From Rossellomorea aquimaris (GTDB lineage Bacteria > Bacillota > Bacilli > Bacillales > Fictibacillaceae): 64,000 nt of DNA. Below are positions 54,869-63,377 of this stretch, piece by piece. A model generated the notes under the pieces. That model had not been told where the DNA came from and did not search any database. It saw only the letters and a program-made list of their open reading frames with translations. The position numbers were made by a program, and so were the translations under genes. Where the stretch lies: positions 345,973 through 409,972 of the forward strand of contig JAIVLN010000004.1 in NCBI GenBank assembly GCA_020524245.1. The letters are read 5' to 3'. The first letter of the stretch is position 1, and every line of letters begins with the position of its first letter.

Positions 54869-56896
54869 TTATTCAAAATGTTCCTTGACGAAGTCAGGAA
54901 GATTGTTTTCGTCGAGTGTTCTAAAATCAATCTTTTCATTCGAGTACATGTACATAACGGCATAAGGACTTCCAGGATAGTATGAAATACTTTGGTCCAA
55001 AACCTGTTCGATCTCTTGAGTGTCCTTGACCATTTTCGTATGATCTAGATCAATAATTTCATTCGGAGTTAAGTGATGAAGATCATTAATGCCTTCCGCC
55101 GAAACAATTACTGCATATTTCACTTCATCAGACGTTATTTTTACTTCATCTAACATTCCAGTTTCTTTCAATACTTCCTGAAAGTTTGTAAAAGATGATC
55201 TAAAGTTTAAATGAACGATATCTTGTTCGCTCAAAAAGATTTCAATACCCGGTTCATTATAGCCCCAGCTTTCTCGAACTTCATAAGGAGCATTAAGTGT
55301 ATCCTTCTTCAATGCTTCTATTGCTTTCGCAACAATTTCTGAATCCTTAATGCTGACATTAATATAGGTTGGATGATCACGTCTGATTCTGATTTGGATG
55401 ACATTCTCAGAATCGACACTTAGAATTCGGTTTGTTTTTTCTTTGTATTCCATTGATTCATAAATTGGTTTCAATTCTTTCATCAATTCACTATTTATTT
55501 GCACTCTATAGTGCCTTGTAATTAACTGCCCATTTTCCAGTTCATAAGCTAGGTAGATGTGTTGATAATTCACATATCGTTGTGAGCGATCTTTAAGTTC
55601 AATCAGCTTGTTGTGCAGCTTACGAACCTCTTCAATATTCTCTTTGTTTGTTAATATTGCTCCACCCAAATAATCAGGTTGATCATAATTATACTTCTTA
55701 GCATCTTCTAAGTTTCGTTGTGCATATCCGTACGACCAGTCACCGATGTAGACGCTTTTCACATCTTCCGTTTTGGGGACTCTTTTTTCATATCCTGTAA
55801 CATCAAACTGAAGTGCTGCTACGAAAATTCCAGCAACCACCACAAACATTGCGTATCCTTTCAAGTGGGTGAAAACCCGCCATGTTTTATGAAGCACCAT
55901 TTCCGCTACCAGGTATCCGATGAACGATCCGATTACGTAACCTACAATCAACCAAGTAAAGCTTCCTCGGTATTGGAGCTCTGCAAAATATATTCCACCT
56001 AATAACATGAAACAGAAAGTTACTCCATATTTGAATATCGGTTTTGAAGACGAGAAGACAAGTGGCTGTGAAACCCCTTCAAGTTTACGATTTTGATAGA
56101 ATAATAAGCCTAAGACGAAGAATACGATGGTCAGCCCAATGTAGATCAGAATTTGAACTGGACTGAAATCCCCCTCATGCAACATGGGGATTGTCGTAAT
56201 GGGCGAGTACTTTTCAAGTTCCATACTAAAATACCATTCCGAATCATAACCGTAGAAGTAGTACTTTGCATTTAAATAAAGAAGACTTAAAATACCTGCC
56301 GGGAATAAGAACATGATGAAAGTCAACACACCATGGACAGCTGATAAACCTGTAATCGTCGCAATCATGACAGTACCAGAGAACATAAGTAGTAAATAAA
56401 CAATAGAGATCCCAATCCAAACAGCCACACTTTGTAACGTATAGTACTGTTCTAATCCTAGTGCCCCGTGAATAATTGCTAGAATAAGAGCTGTCACTAG
56501 CACAGGAGTTATTAAAAATATTGAACCAATCAGAAAATATTGCGTGTAAATATTTGTTCTCTTAACTGGCAAACTGTGCATGAAATCGGATGCTTCCTTT
56601 ACTTGTAGAAAACGATACAAAAAGATTCCAAGCAAGACTGGTATAACAACCAGCATGATGAGCTGGATTCCAATACCTATTTGAAAGACATTATCATAGT
56701 ACATCAAGTTCATACCATCCGTTGGTACGTTTCGCTTTAGTTCGTCTTTTTGATAACTCCAATCCATTAAGATCTGTAATGGTATGGTCAGCAGAAGCCC
56801 GACTAGATAGATGATGCTCACCCATCCAACACTTCGAAAACTTTGTATCAGGATTTCTTTATTAATCCAGGACGCTTTGGATTGCATAACCCACAT
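54869..56896 (-). CDS. ABC-2-like permease with C-terminal extracytoplasmic domain (DUF6449-like)
   Basis: Large membrane protein (675 residues): about eight to ten helices to residue ~370 including VKRTNIYTQYFLIGSIFLI, then a soluble C-terminal region (about 380-675) rich in Asp, Glu and Tyr, e.g. ENVIQIRIRRDHPTYINVS. Known from YtrC/D-type loci. It overlaps the ATPase gene by 35 bp. The C-terminal part may sense envelope stress or bind a ligand; that is inference. Confidence 0.85.
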   Translation of the reverse strand: MWVMQSKASWINKEILIQSFRSVGWVSIIYLVGLLLTIPLQILMDWSYQKDELKRNVPTDGMNLMYYDNVFQIGIGIQLIMLVVIPVLLGIFLYRFLQVKEASDFMHSLPVKRTNIYTQYFLIGSIFLITPVLVTALILAIIHGALGLEQYYTLQSVAVWIGISIVYLLLMFSGTVMIATITGLSAVHGVLTFIMFLFPAGILSLLYLNAKYYFYGYDSEWYFSMELEKYSPITTIPMLHEGDFSPVQILIYIGLTIVFFVLGLLFYQNRKLEGVSQPLVFSSSKPIFKYGVTFCFMLLGGIYFAELQYRGSFTWLIVGYVIGSFIGYLVAEMVLHKTWRVFTHLKGYAMFVVVAGIFVAALQFDVTGYEKRVPKTEDVKSVYIGDWSYGYAQRNLEDAKKYNYDQPDYLGGAILTNKENIEEVRKLHNKLIELKDRSQRYVNYQHIYLAYELENGQLITRHYRVQINSELMKELKPIYESMEYKEKTNRILSVDSENVIQIRIRRDHPTYINVSIKDSEIVAKAIEALKKDTLNAPYEVRESWGYNEPGIEIFLSEQDIVHLNFRSSFTNFQEVLKETGMLDEVKITSDEVKYAVIVSAEGINDLHHLTPNEIIDLDHTKMVKDTQEIEQVLDQSISYYPGSPYAVMYMYSNEKIDFRTLDENNLPDFVKEHFE

Positions 56897-57761
56897 CCCC
56901 CATTTCGTAGATGAATATTTCTTCTAATGTCAGTGGCAACAAGTCGAAGATGACTGGATTGTATTGTTCGATCTGCTTTTCAACTACCTCCGCTCGTCCC
57001 TGCACGATACAGAGCAGTACACTTCCTCGTTCTTCCTTATACAGCACTCTTACATCGTCAAACAATCCTTCTGGAATACCCTCTTTAAATGCCACTTGCA
57101 CTTTATGAACATCTGACTTCAAGTCATCCAATTCTTTTTCTAGTAAAAGCTCGCCTTTATGTAAGATCCCGATGTGATCGCAAATGTCTTCGATTTCTCT
57201 TAAGTTATGGGATGAAATCAAGACCGTCATCTCACGCTCTGCCACATCTTGAAGAATCAAGTTCTTCACCTTTTTCCGCATTACAGGATCGAGTCCGTCA
57301 ATCGGTTCATCTAGGATGAGGATTTCTGGCATTGCCGAAAGACTAATCCAGAACGCGACCTGACGCTGCATACCTTTGGAGAACTTTTGAATTTTCTTTT
57401 TCACATCAATATCGAAGACTTCACTTAACTGTTGGAACCGTTCTTCATTCCATGTGCTATACATGCTTCTGTAGAAGTTTGCCATCTGACGGACTGTGTA
57501 TTGTGAAAAGAAGTACAGTGTATCCGGGATGAAAATCATCCGTTCTTTCACTTGAGAATTTTCGAAAACAGGTTGATTATCGATGGTGATGTTACCTTTG
57601 CTTTCTTTCAAAACACCTGAAATAATTCGCAATAACGTCGTTTTCCCTGCTCCGTTCGAGCCGAGCAGTCCATAAATGGAACCTTTTTTGACCGTAAAGG
57701 AAACATCAGAAAGAGCTTCCGTATCATCTAATCCTTTTGAGATTTTATTCACTACGATCAT
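56862..57761 (-). CDS. ABC transporter ATP-binding protein (YtrB-like)
   Basis: ATPase of 299 residues: Walker A GSNGAGKTT (34-42), signature FSKGMQRQV, Walker B ILILDEPIDGLDP and H-loop SSHN. Located between the GntR regulator and permease; overlaps the regulator by 17 bp. The cargo is unknown; the B. subtilis ytr operon is induced by cell-wall antibiotics. Confidence 0.93.
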   Translation of the reverse strand: MIVVNKISKGLDDTEALSDVSFTVKKGSIYGLLGSNGAGKTTLLRIISGVLKESKGNITIDNQPVFENSQVKERMIFIPDTLYFFSQYTVRQMANFYRSMYSTWNEERFQQLSEVFDIDVKKKIQKFSKGMQRQVAFWISLSAMPEILILDEPIDGLDPVMRKKVKNLILQDVAEREMTVLISSHNLREIEDICDHIGILHKGELLLEKELDDLKSDVHKVQVAFKEGIPEGLFDDVRVLYKEERGSVLLCIVQGRAEVVEKQIEQYNPVIFDLLPLTLEEIFIYEMGDVGYAIQSVLD

Positions 57762-58143
57762 CTTGTTCCCCTCCCCCTATTGATTTTTCTGTTTCTTCAA
57801 CTAGTGCTTGTAGTTGTGGGACTGTCATCCCTAGGAATAACGCTTCTAGGATGAGTTTGCTCAGTTCTTTTTCAACCTTTTGGAGTTTTTCCGAGTTGAC
57901 GACGTCGGTCGTTTCACTCACGAAGCTCCCTTTCCCTTTGATCGAATAAATGTACCCTTGGGTTTCCAGCTCTCGATAAGCCTTTTGGATCGTGTTTGGA
58001 TTGATTGTCAATTGCTGAGCCAACGTTCTGACAGAGGGGAGTTTCTCATCTTTCTTCATCACTTCACTGATAATCAACTCTTTGAACCGTTCGACTAACT
58101 GTTCATAGATTGGCTTTCTGCTTCTGACATCAAGATTAAACAT
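57745..58143 (-). CDS. GntR-family regulator (YtrA subfamily)
   Basis: Short GntR repressor of 132 residues: winged helix SRKPIYEQLVERFKELIISE-x-LPSVRTLAQQLTINPNTIQKAY and a brief C-terminal dimerisation tail, as in YtrA. Start at ATG 58143 behind GGGAGGGAG. The frame continues open upstream through the repeat array to 58803, but the extension overlaps the end of the next gene and is unlikely to be translated. Likely represses its own operon through the palindrome at 58183. Confidence 0.9.
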   Translation of the reverse strand: MFNLDVRSRKPIYEQLVERFKELIISEVMKKDEKLPSVRTLAQQLTINPNTIQKAYRELETQGYIYSIKGKGSFVSETTDVVNSEKLQKVEKELSKLILEALFLGMTVPQLQALVEETEKSIGGGEQDDRSE

Positions 58144-58164
58144 GTACTCCCTCCCATCTGTACC

Positions 58165-58209
58165 AACTGTATTATCCGTACTAACTGTATTATGACTATT
58201 AATACAGTT
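58165..58209. promoter_or_regulatory. YtrA-type operator: palindrome plus extra half site
   Basis: AACTGTATTA, 7 bp, TAATACAGTT (58183-58209) is a perfect 10-bp-arm inverted repeat. A third AACTGTATTA half lies at 58165-58174, 18 bp upstream of the first arm. It is 22-66 bp upstream of the regulator's ATG. Confidence 0.75.
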
Positions 58210-58284
58210 TTGATTATATACCAGTATTTTCATTTCGGGAAGATATATTTGGAAAAATTTTTGCTCATGTAGGTTAGATAGGGG

Positions 58285-58736
58285 GCTACCCTTCACGAAA
58301 TTCTGAGAATCCGCCATTTGGTGCAGGGTAAATGCTCTACCCTTCACGAAAACCAGTGAATCGCTCATTTGGTGCAGGATAAACGCTCTATCCTTCACGA
58401 AATTAAGTGAATCGCTCATTTCGTGCAGGGTAAACGCTCTACACTTCACGAAATTCAGTGAATCGCTCATTTCGAGGAGGATAAACGCTCTATCCTTCAC
58501 GAAATCCGGAGGATCGCTCATTTGGTGCAGGGTAAACGCTCTATCCTTCACGAAATCCGGAGAGTCGCTCATTTGGTGCAGGGTAAACGCTCTATCCTTC
58601 ACGAAATCCGGAGAGTCGCTCATTTGGTGTAGGGTAAACTCTCTATCCTTCACGAAATCCGGAGAGTCGCTCATTTGGTGTAGGGTAAACTCTCTATCCT
58701 TCCCTAAAACCAACCAATCCCCACTTTTGAGCACGA
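58285..58736. repeat. 51-bp repeat array, locus 2 (eight full units plus degenerate end)
   Basis: The element CACGAAA begins at 58294, 58345, 58396, 58447, 58498, 58549, 58600 and 58651, with a degenerate copy at 58702: nine in a row exactly 51 bp apart. In the best unit ATTTCGTG-C-AGGATA, loop AACGCTC, TATCCT-T-CACGAAAT forms a hairpin. On the minus strand the units read as a 17-residue repeat (DRAFTLHQMSDSPDFVK). This fills most of the 640-bp gap between the GntR gene and spoIID-like gene. Confidence 0.85.
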
Positions 58737-58737
58737 T

Positions 58738-58771
58738 AAAAAGAACCTCCCGTTGTTCGTGAGGTTCTTTC
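58738..58771 (-). terminator. Terminator of the SpoIID/LytB gene
   Basis: Minus strand AAAGAACCTC / GAGGTTCTTT hairpin followed by TTATCG-rich sequence, 13 bp after the stop. Confidence 0.75.
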
Positions 58772-58783
58772 GCATTCTTATCT

Positions 58784-60349
58784 TTATCTTGTTTCCAGCT
58801 CAATCCCTTGATAGAAGTGTTTCAGGATTTGCTCGTAGTTTTTCCCGTCAACGGCCATTCCGACTGCTCCGGTTTGGGACAATCCGACTCCGTGTCCCCA
58901 GCCGCCGCCGTAAACTTTGAATCCGACAGCTTGATCGTCGTCACCTTCAACCGGCTCGATATAGAACAAGGTGCTGAGTAATACGCTATGTTTTCCAGCA
59001 GAGTTGATGTATTTCAACGACCAGCGAATCTTGTCCTTTTGCTCGTAAAAAGTTCCATTCTCAGTGACGTACTCGATTTCCAGAACACGTCCGAGATCAG
59101 CCCGTTTCACGACGTTGATTTCATACACCTCACCGACATCCGTTCCGAAGTATTCGCTCAAGACACCTGAAATCTCTTCCGCTGTCCACTCAAACTCCCA
59201 GCGATAATACTTCGACCAATCTTTCTCGTATTCCAATACTTTACTCGTTCGAAGTGAGGCTGCATCCTTTGCATTCTTGAATTCTTCTTTTTGCGACTTA
59301 TGTTTGTTTCCTTTTTGCCAATCAAAAACGAAAACCCCTCGCAAGTAATCAACTGGGCCCGAGTCCCATACGTCTTCGTTGTTGGCAGTCACCCCACCAC
59401 TTGTCGAGTGATAGACAGCTGTAATCAGCTTCCCGTCTTTTGTCGCGACAACTCCGTTCGTATCTTGTACTGCCTGAGTGGAAACGGGATGCTCCACTTC
59501 ATAACCGCCATATACTTGATCGGAGGTTGTTGGTAACAAGTCATATCCATCATTGCTGCGTTTTCCTAAGTTCGCATACGTATAGGTACGCGCTGCCACG
59601 GCTTGTGCTTTTTGTGCTTCCATTTCGCCATACGGGTTCGGTGGCAATTCCCGAGGTACGACGCCATACAAGTATTCTTCAAGCAGCAGCTCGTTAATTC
59701 CAGCCAACGTGCCTTTGCTGTTGTAACCGACTTCCCCAACACCGCGGTACTGCTTACCGTTCATTTCAATCAAACCATCCGGAGAGCTCACAACGACCGG
59801 ATTCTCGGTTATAAACTCACTTCCTTGATAGCTTACTTTTACCGATGAAACGCCTGTCGTCAACGTAATCACTTTCCAGAACGAATCCGAAGCAGCGAGT
59901 CCATTCGCAATCACTTCATTCCGGAAGGCGCTACGTACACTCCAGCTCGCATCCGCAGGGAACTTCCCTATGTATAGGCGATGCCCTCCGTTGTACGGTT
60001 CAATATACGTTTCGTATCCCCCTGTTTCTGCCCGGGCTACCCAGTCGTTCATGTAAGCTTCACTCGTTGTCCATGCCGCTTGCAATCTGTAGGAAGAGTC
60101 TACGGATCCCGTGCTTTCCAACGTCACATCCGCTGCATCGTTCACTGCTTCGACGAGCACTTCACCCGTCACTTTATCCTGGATACGGAAGGTGGCGGCA
60201 CTCCCTAGCGTAAGTGACTCCGCTTCAGGAACAACACCGATTCGGATCATATCTTCTGGTTCAGATGCCATCCCCTGTTGTGCATTTGGAAAAGAAAAAG
60301 CAACCACTGTCACGACCGTCAACAGCACAAGCCAAATTCGTTTCAACAC
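58784..60349 (-). CDS. SpoIID/LytB domain-containing exported protein
   Basis: Exported protein of 521 residues. A signal peptide (about 1-28, MLKRIWLVLLTVVTVVAFSF) is followed by a possible SPOR-like segment (about 90-150) and a SpoIID/LytB domain (about 205-515) with YLYGVVPRELPPNPYG, EAQKAQAVAARTYTYAN and GWGHGVGLSQTGAVGMA. SpoIID is a lytic transglycosylase; the LytB group enhances amidase. This gene is separate from true spoIID. Substrate should be cell-wall peptidoglycan. Confidence 0.9.
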   Translation of the reverse strand: MLKRIWLVLLTVVTVVAFSFPNAQQGMASEPEDMIRIGVVPEAESLTLGSAATFRIQDKVTGEVLVEAVNDAADVTLESTGSVDSSYRLQAAWTTSEAYMNDWVARAETGGYETYIEPYNGGHRLYIGKFPADASWSVRSAFRNEVIANGLAASDSFWKVITLTTGVSSVKVSYQGSEFITENPVVVSSPDGLIEMNGKQYRGVGEVGYNSKGTLAGINELLLEEYLYGVVPRELPPNPYGEMEAQKAQAVAARTYTYANLGKRSNDGYDLLPTTSDQVYGGYEVEHPVSTQAVQDTNGVVATKDGKLITAVYHSTSGGVTANNEDVWDSGPVDYLRGVFVFDWQKGNKHKSQKEEFKNAKDAASLRTSKVLEYEKDWSKYYRWEFEWTAEEISGVLSEYFGTDVGEVYEINVVKRADLGRVLEIEYVTENGTFYEQKDKIRWSLKYINSAGKHSVLLSTLFYIEPVEGDDDQAVGFKVYGGGWGHGVGLSQTGAVGMAVDGKNYEQILKHFYQGIELETR

Positions 60350-60524
60350 ATTTCCTCCTCATTTTTAGTCTTCTATCTCTACTTTTCGACGCTTGGTTGA
60401 AATTTCCTTTCACAATTATCTTAATATTTTTAAAATTAAATTTTAGTTACATAGACCTAAATAAAGGAAACTTGGGAAAGCAAAGCCTAACGAATGATAG
60501 AAAGAAAATAGATTTTATCAGAGC

Positions 60525-60554
60525 AAAAAAAATCGACCCGCCATGGGTCGATCT
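60525..60554 (-). terminator. Terminator of the VanW gene
   Basis: Minus strand ATCGACCC / GGGTCGAT perfect stem followed by TTTTTTTT. Confidence 0.9.
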
Positions 60555-60556
60555 TG

Positions 60557-61420
60557 TTATTTTGGTTCATAATTAATCACTTCTGAGGAGTACAATTTGA
60601 CGATCATGCTCCCTCCGTATCGTTTCGCGCGAATCAAAATCGGCTGGTTATATCGATTTTGAAAACGAAAATCCGCCCCGTACCAATCGACAGTTGCATC
60701 CCGTCCCGGTGGTACATAAGGGACTTTCTTGCTATGAGAATAACGTTCTACAATCTTCAACCCCGCTTGTTCAACAGCATTGAACAATGTCGTTGACACC
60801 TGGCAGATTCCTCCTCCGACCCCTTCTGACAATTCTCCTCTTATGATGATAGGAGCAGGCATATATCCTTTTTCTTCTGAGCGTTTTCCAACCACCTCAT
60901 TGAAAGAAAAGACTTCTCCTGGAAAAATGACATGATTATCGATCGCTTCCGCTGCAAGCATAATATTTTGCGTACGGTTCTCATTTCTGGAATTGAAGTA
61001 CGTCACATACTGACCAATTTGCTTTACCCGAATATTCGCGAGTAACTCACTGTCTACTTCCGGATAGATTTCCATTCGTGGGACTTCTATTTTGGAAGCT
61101 CCTCTTCCAATGAAGTACTGATAAAATTGCACGTGAAACCTTTTACGGTCAAGTCTATATCCCGGTTTACCAGGTTCGATTTCACCCCAGTCACCTATCT
61201 TCGCATTGATCGGATCTAGATGGATTTCACGGTCAAGTTTGTCTAACAACCTTTTGTATTTATCAATATCCAGTAAGGGTGTATCCGTAATGTGTATCGT
61301 AAATTCTTCACGGTCAATGACGGCGATGGTATCTTCTTGTTGCGTAATCGTCAAACTGTCTGGACGTTCCATAGGCTGAGTAATCATTATCATCCCAGCC
61401 AAAAACATATGTAAAAGCAT
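60557..61420 (-). CDS. VanW-family protein
   Basis: Protein of about 287 residues with an N-terminal hydrophobic stretch (MLLHMFLAGMIMITQP), a PG-binding-like N-region and the VanW domain from about residue 135 (FNSRNENRTQNIMLAAEAIDN, FSFNEVVGKRSEEKGY, GGGICQVSTTLFNAV). VanW function is unresolved although it accompanies some vancomycin-resistance clusters; no van genes are here. The ATG at 61420 is 8 bases after GGGAGG; a longer frame upstream lacks a ribosome binding site. Confidence 0.88.
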   Translation of the reverse strand: MLLHMFLAGMIMITQPMERPDSLTITQQEDTIAVIDREEFTIHITDTPLLDIDKYKRLLDKLDREIHLDPINAKIGDWGEIEPGKPGYRLDRKRFHVQFYQYFIGRGASKIEVPRMEIYPEVDSELLANIRVKQIGQYVTYFNSRNENRTQNIMLAAEAIDNHVIFPGEVFSFNEVVGKRSEEKGYMPAPIIIRGELSEGVGGGICQVSTTLFNAVEQAGLKIVERYSHSKKVPYVPPGRDATVDWYGADFRFQNRYNQPILIRAKRYGGSMIVKLYSSEVINYEPK

Positions 61421-61534
61421 CCATATCGCCTCCCGTCCATAGTATGGGCATAACGCGAACCCATAATGTAACATGGCCGTTCATTCAATTTTGGCGATAG
61501 GTCTTTTGATTTCAGTTGGAGTTTATCACACTAG

Positions 61535-61563
61535 AAAAACCGCTCAAAAAATGAGCGGCTTCC
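61535..61563 (-). terminator. Terminator of uvrX-yolD
   Basis: Minus strand CCGCTC / GAGCGG hairpin followed by TTTTTCT, 3 bp after the yolD stop. Confidence 0.78.
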
Positions 61564-61565
61564 CT

Positions 61566-61898
61566 TTATAGATGACGAATATCTACGATGTCTTGCAGCT
61601 TCAAATCATAACGGTCGCCGAACTCATCGACGATGCGCAGTTCCTTTCGAACCGGATCCGCATAATGGATGTTTCCGACAAGCAGCTTATACTCATATGC
61701 CGAAAAGTAGACGAACGAAAGCGTTTCGTTGTAGGCCATCGCCTCATTGATCGTCTCGTTCATCTCCTCAAGCTTCTGTTCATCGAGCTCCGGCTTTTTC
61801 CGGAGGCGTTCTTCTTCCTTCCAGTCGCGGAGCAGCTTCACGTGCTCCGGAAGCATCATCGACGTCCATTTGATGTTGCCGCGATCACGAATACTCAA
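61566..61898 (-). CDS. yolD: YolD-like protein
   Basis: Small protein of the YolD family (about 110 residues) that accompanies Y-family polymerases in SOS operons, e.g. yqjX with yqjW. Typical start IRDRGNIKWTSMMLPEH. I use the TTG at 61898, 10 bases after AAAGGAG; the GTG at 61907 abuts that site. It starts 17 bp after uvrX. Activity unknown, possibly regulating the polymerase. Confidence 0.85.
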   Translation of the reverse strand: MSIRDRGNIKWTSMMLPEHVKLLRDWKEEERLRKKPELDEQKLEEMNETINEAMAYNETLSFVYFSAYEYKLLVGNIHYADPVRKELRIVDEFGDRYDLKLQDIVDIRHL

Positions 61899-61915
61899 TC
61901 GACCCACGCTCCTTT

Positions 61916-63178
61916 CTACGCTTTATGTCCACCGACAAGACGGCTGCGATGCCTTGCAGTTCCAGCAGGTGTGTAAGATACTGCGCGCAGGAGGGCGTCT
62001 CCTCCGTATTTCTCACGGATTTGGTCCATCGTGTAGCCGAGCACCCGCTTTTTCGGGCGATCGAGTTCAAACAGAGACAGCTGCATTTCATCGTCTGGAC
62101 ACACATTCGATAAGGTAATCGAGAGCTTCCGGACCGTCTGACCTCCGTAAAATTCGTCAAACAGCTCAAGACAGACGCGGTACAGATCCATCGTGATGTT
62201 CGTCGGATCCGTGATCGTCCTGGAGCGATGGAATCCTCCCCCGCCTTCATCTTTACTGTAGCCGACGCCGAGGCTGATCGTCCGCCCGGCTTTCCGCGCT
62301 GTCCGCGCACGGCGGCCGACTTCTTCACACATTTCCAAAATCACGTGTTGGATTTCTTTGCGGTCTTTATAATCCCGGAGTAAAATCTGGCCTTTCCCGT
62401 AGCTGATCTGCCCTTGCATAATTGGCGCGCCGATTTCAGAAAGATCGACACCCCAAGCATGATAGTACAGCTGATTCCCCATCACGCCAAACTTTTTCTC
62501 AAGCATTTTCAGCGGATAGTTCGCTAGCTGACCGACAGACATGATGCCCATCCGGTTCAGCGTCTTCTCTAGCCGAGGACCAATACCCCACATGTTACTG
62601 AGCGGCGAAACCTTCCACAGCTTTTTCTGTACATCCTCAAAGGTCCACTCTGCAATCCCTTCCTTCTTCGCTTCAAGGTCGAGACAAATTTTTGAAAGCA
62701 ACATGTTCGGGCCGATCCCGATGGCACACGGCAGACCATACTTCTCCCATATTTCCTCCCGGATCCGGCGGGCGACTTCCCAGCCATCTCCCCACAACCG
62801 TTCGGTCCCATCTACTTGTAAAAAGCTTTCGTCCACACTGTACGTATGGATTGAATCTTTCGGCACGTACCGGTTGAACAAGCGGGTGAGGTCCGTGGAG
62901 CGCCGTAGGTACAAGCGCATTTGCGCATTGACGACATGTATGCGCGGGTCGTCCGGCACTTCGAACAACCGGCTTCCTGTTCGGATCCCAAACTCTTTCT
63001 TCATCATCGGTGAAGCGGCGAGTACGACACTTCCCTGCCGTTCGGTATCCCCGACAACAACCAGGTGACATGTCAGTGGATCCAGCCCCATCTCCACCGC
63101 ACTACAGCTTGCAAAGAAACTTTTCATGTCAATACAAAGGATCGTTCGTTTTTCAAAGGTCGAATAATCAATCTCCAT
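61916..63178 (-). CDS. uvrX: Y-family DNA polymerase (UvrX/YqjW-like)
   Basis: Translesion polymerase of 420 residues: D17 in ILCIDMKSFFAS, D116-E117 in YSVDESFL, helix-hairpin-helix region GIGPRLEKTLNRMG and the little-finger domain beyond about 240. No obvious beta-clamp motif is claimed. Forms an operon with yolD behind two SOS boxes. The GC-rich codon use here (many GCG, CCG, CGG third-position G/C) differs from the neighbours. Confidence 0.93.
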   Translation of the reverse strand: MEIDYSTFEKRTILCIDMKSFFASCSAVEMGLDPLTCHLVVVGDTERQGSVVLAASPMMKKEFGIRTGSRLFEVPDDPRIHVVNAQMRLYLRRSTDLTRLFNRYVPKDSIHTYSVDESFLQVDGTERLWGDGWEVARRIREEIWEKYGLPCAIGIGPNMLLSKICLDLEAKKEGIAEWTFEDVQKKLWKVSPLSNMWGIGPRLEKTLNRMGIMSVGQLANYPLKMLEKKFGVMGNQLYYHAWGVDLSEIGAPIMQGQISYGKGQILLRDYKDRKEIQHVILEMCEEVGRRARTARKAGRTISLGVGYSKDEGGGGFHRSRTITDPTNITMDLYRVCLELFDEFYGGQTVRKLSITLSNVCPDDEMQLSLFELDRPKKRVLGYTMDQIREKYGGDALLRAVSYTPAGTARHRSRLVGGHKA

Positions 63179-63197
63179 CCTCAGTCACTCCCAATAA

Positions 63198-63209
63198 GAA
63201 CGTTTGTTC
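63198..63209. promoter_or_regulatory. SOS box 1 (LexA/DinR site)
   Basis: GAAC-GTTT-GTTC matches GAACN4GTTC, 20 bp upstream of the uvrX ATG. Confidence 0.7.
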
Positions 63210-63232
63210 TATATCTTATGTCTTATTGTAAG

Positions 63233-63246
63233 CGAATATACGTTCG
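63233..63246. promoter_or_regulatory. SOS box 2 (LexA/DinR site)
   Basis: CGAATATACGTTCG differs from CGAACN4GTTCG at one position and is directly upstream of a minus-strand TACAAT (-10), so LexA binding should block the promoter. Confidence 0.78.
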
Positions 63247-63377
63247 CTTTCCACTGGTAATTTTCACCTAGGTCTGATTTTTTAAACAGGATTCCGTTAT
63301 TCTCAAGGATATGAGCGTATGATAAACTGTAATTATCATAATTTTCCAATCAGTTGGGTGATAGGGTGGGGATCAGA

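Noticed and set aside
58285..58736. CRISPR array
   Set aside because: The unit varies throughout rather than alternating a constant repeat with unique spacers, and no cas gene is in the window.
61885..62328. 147-residue minus-strand ORF overlapping uvrX
   Set aside because: Arg/Ser-rich out-of-frame reading of uvrX; caused by its GC-rich codons.
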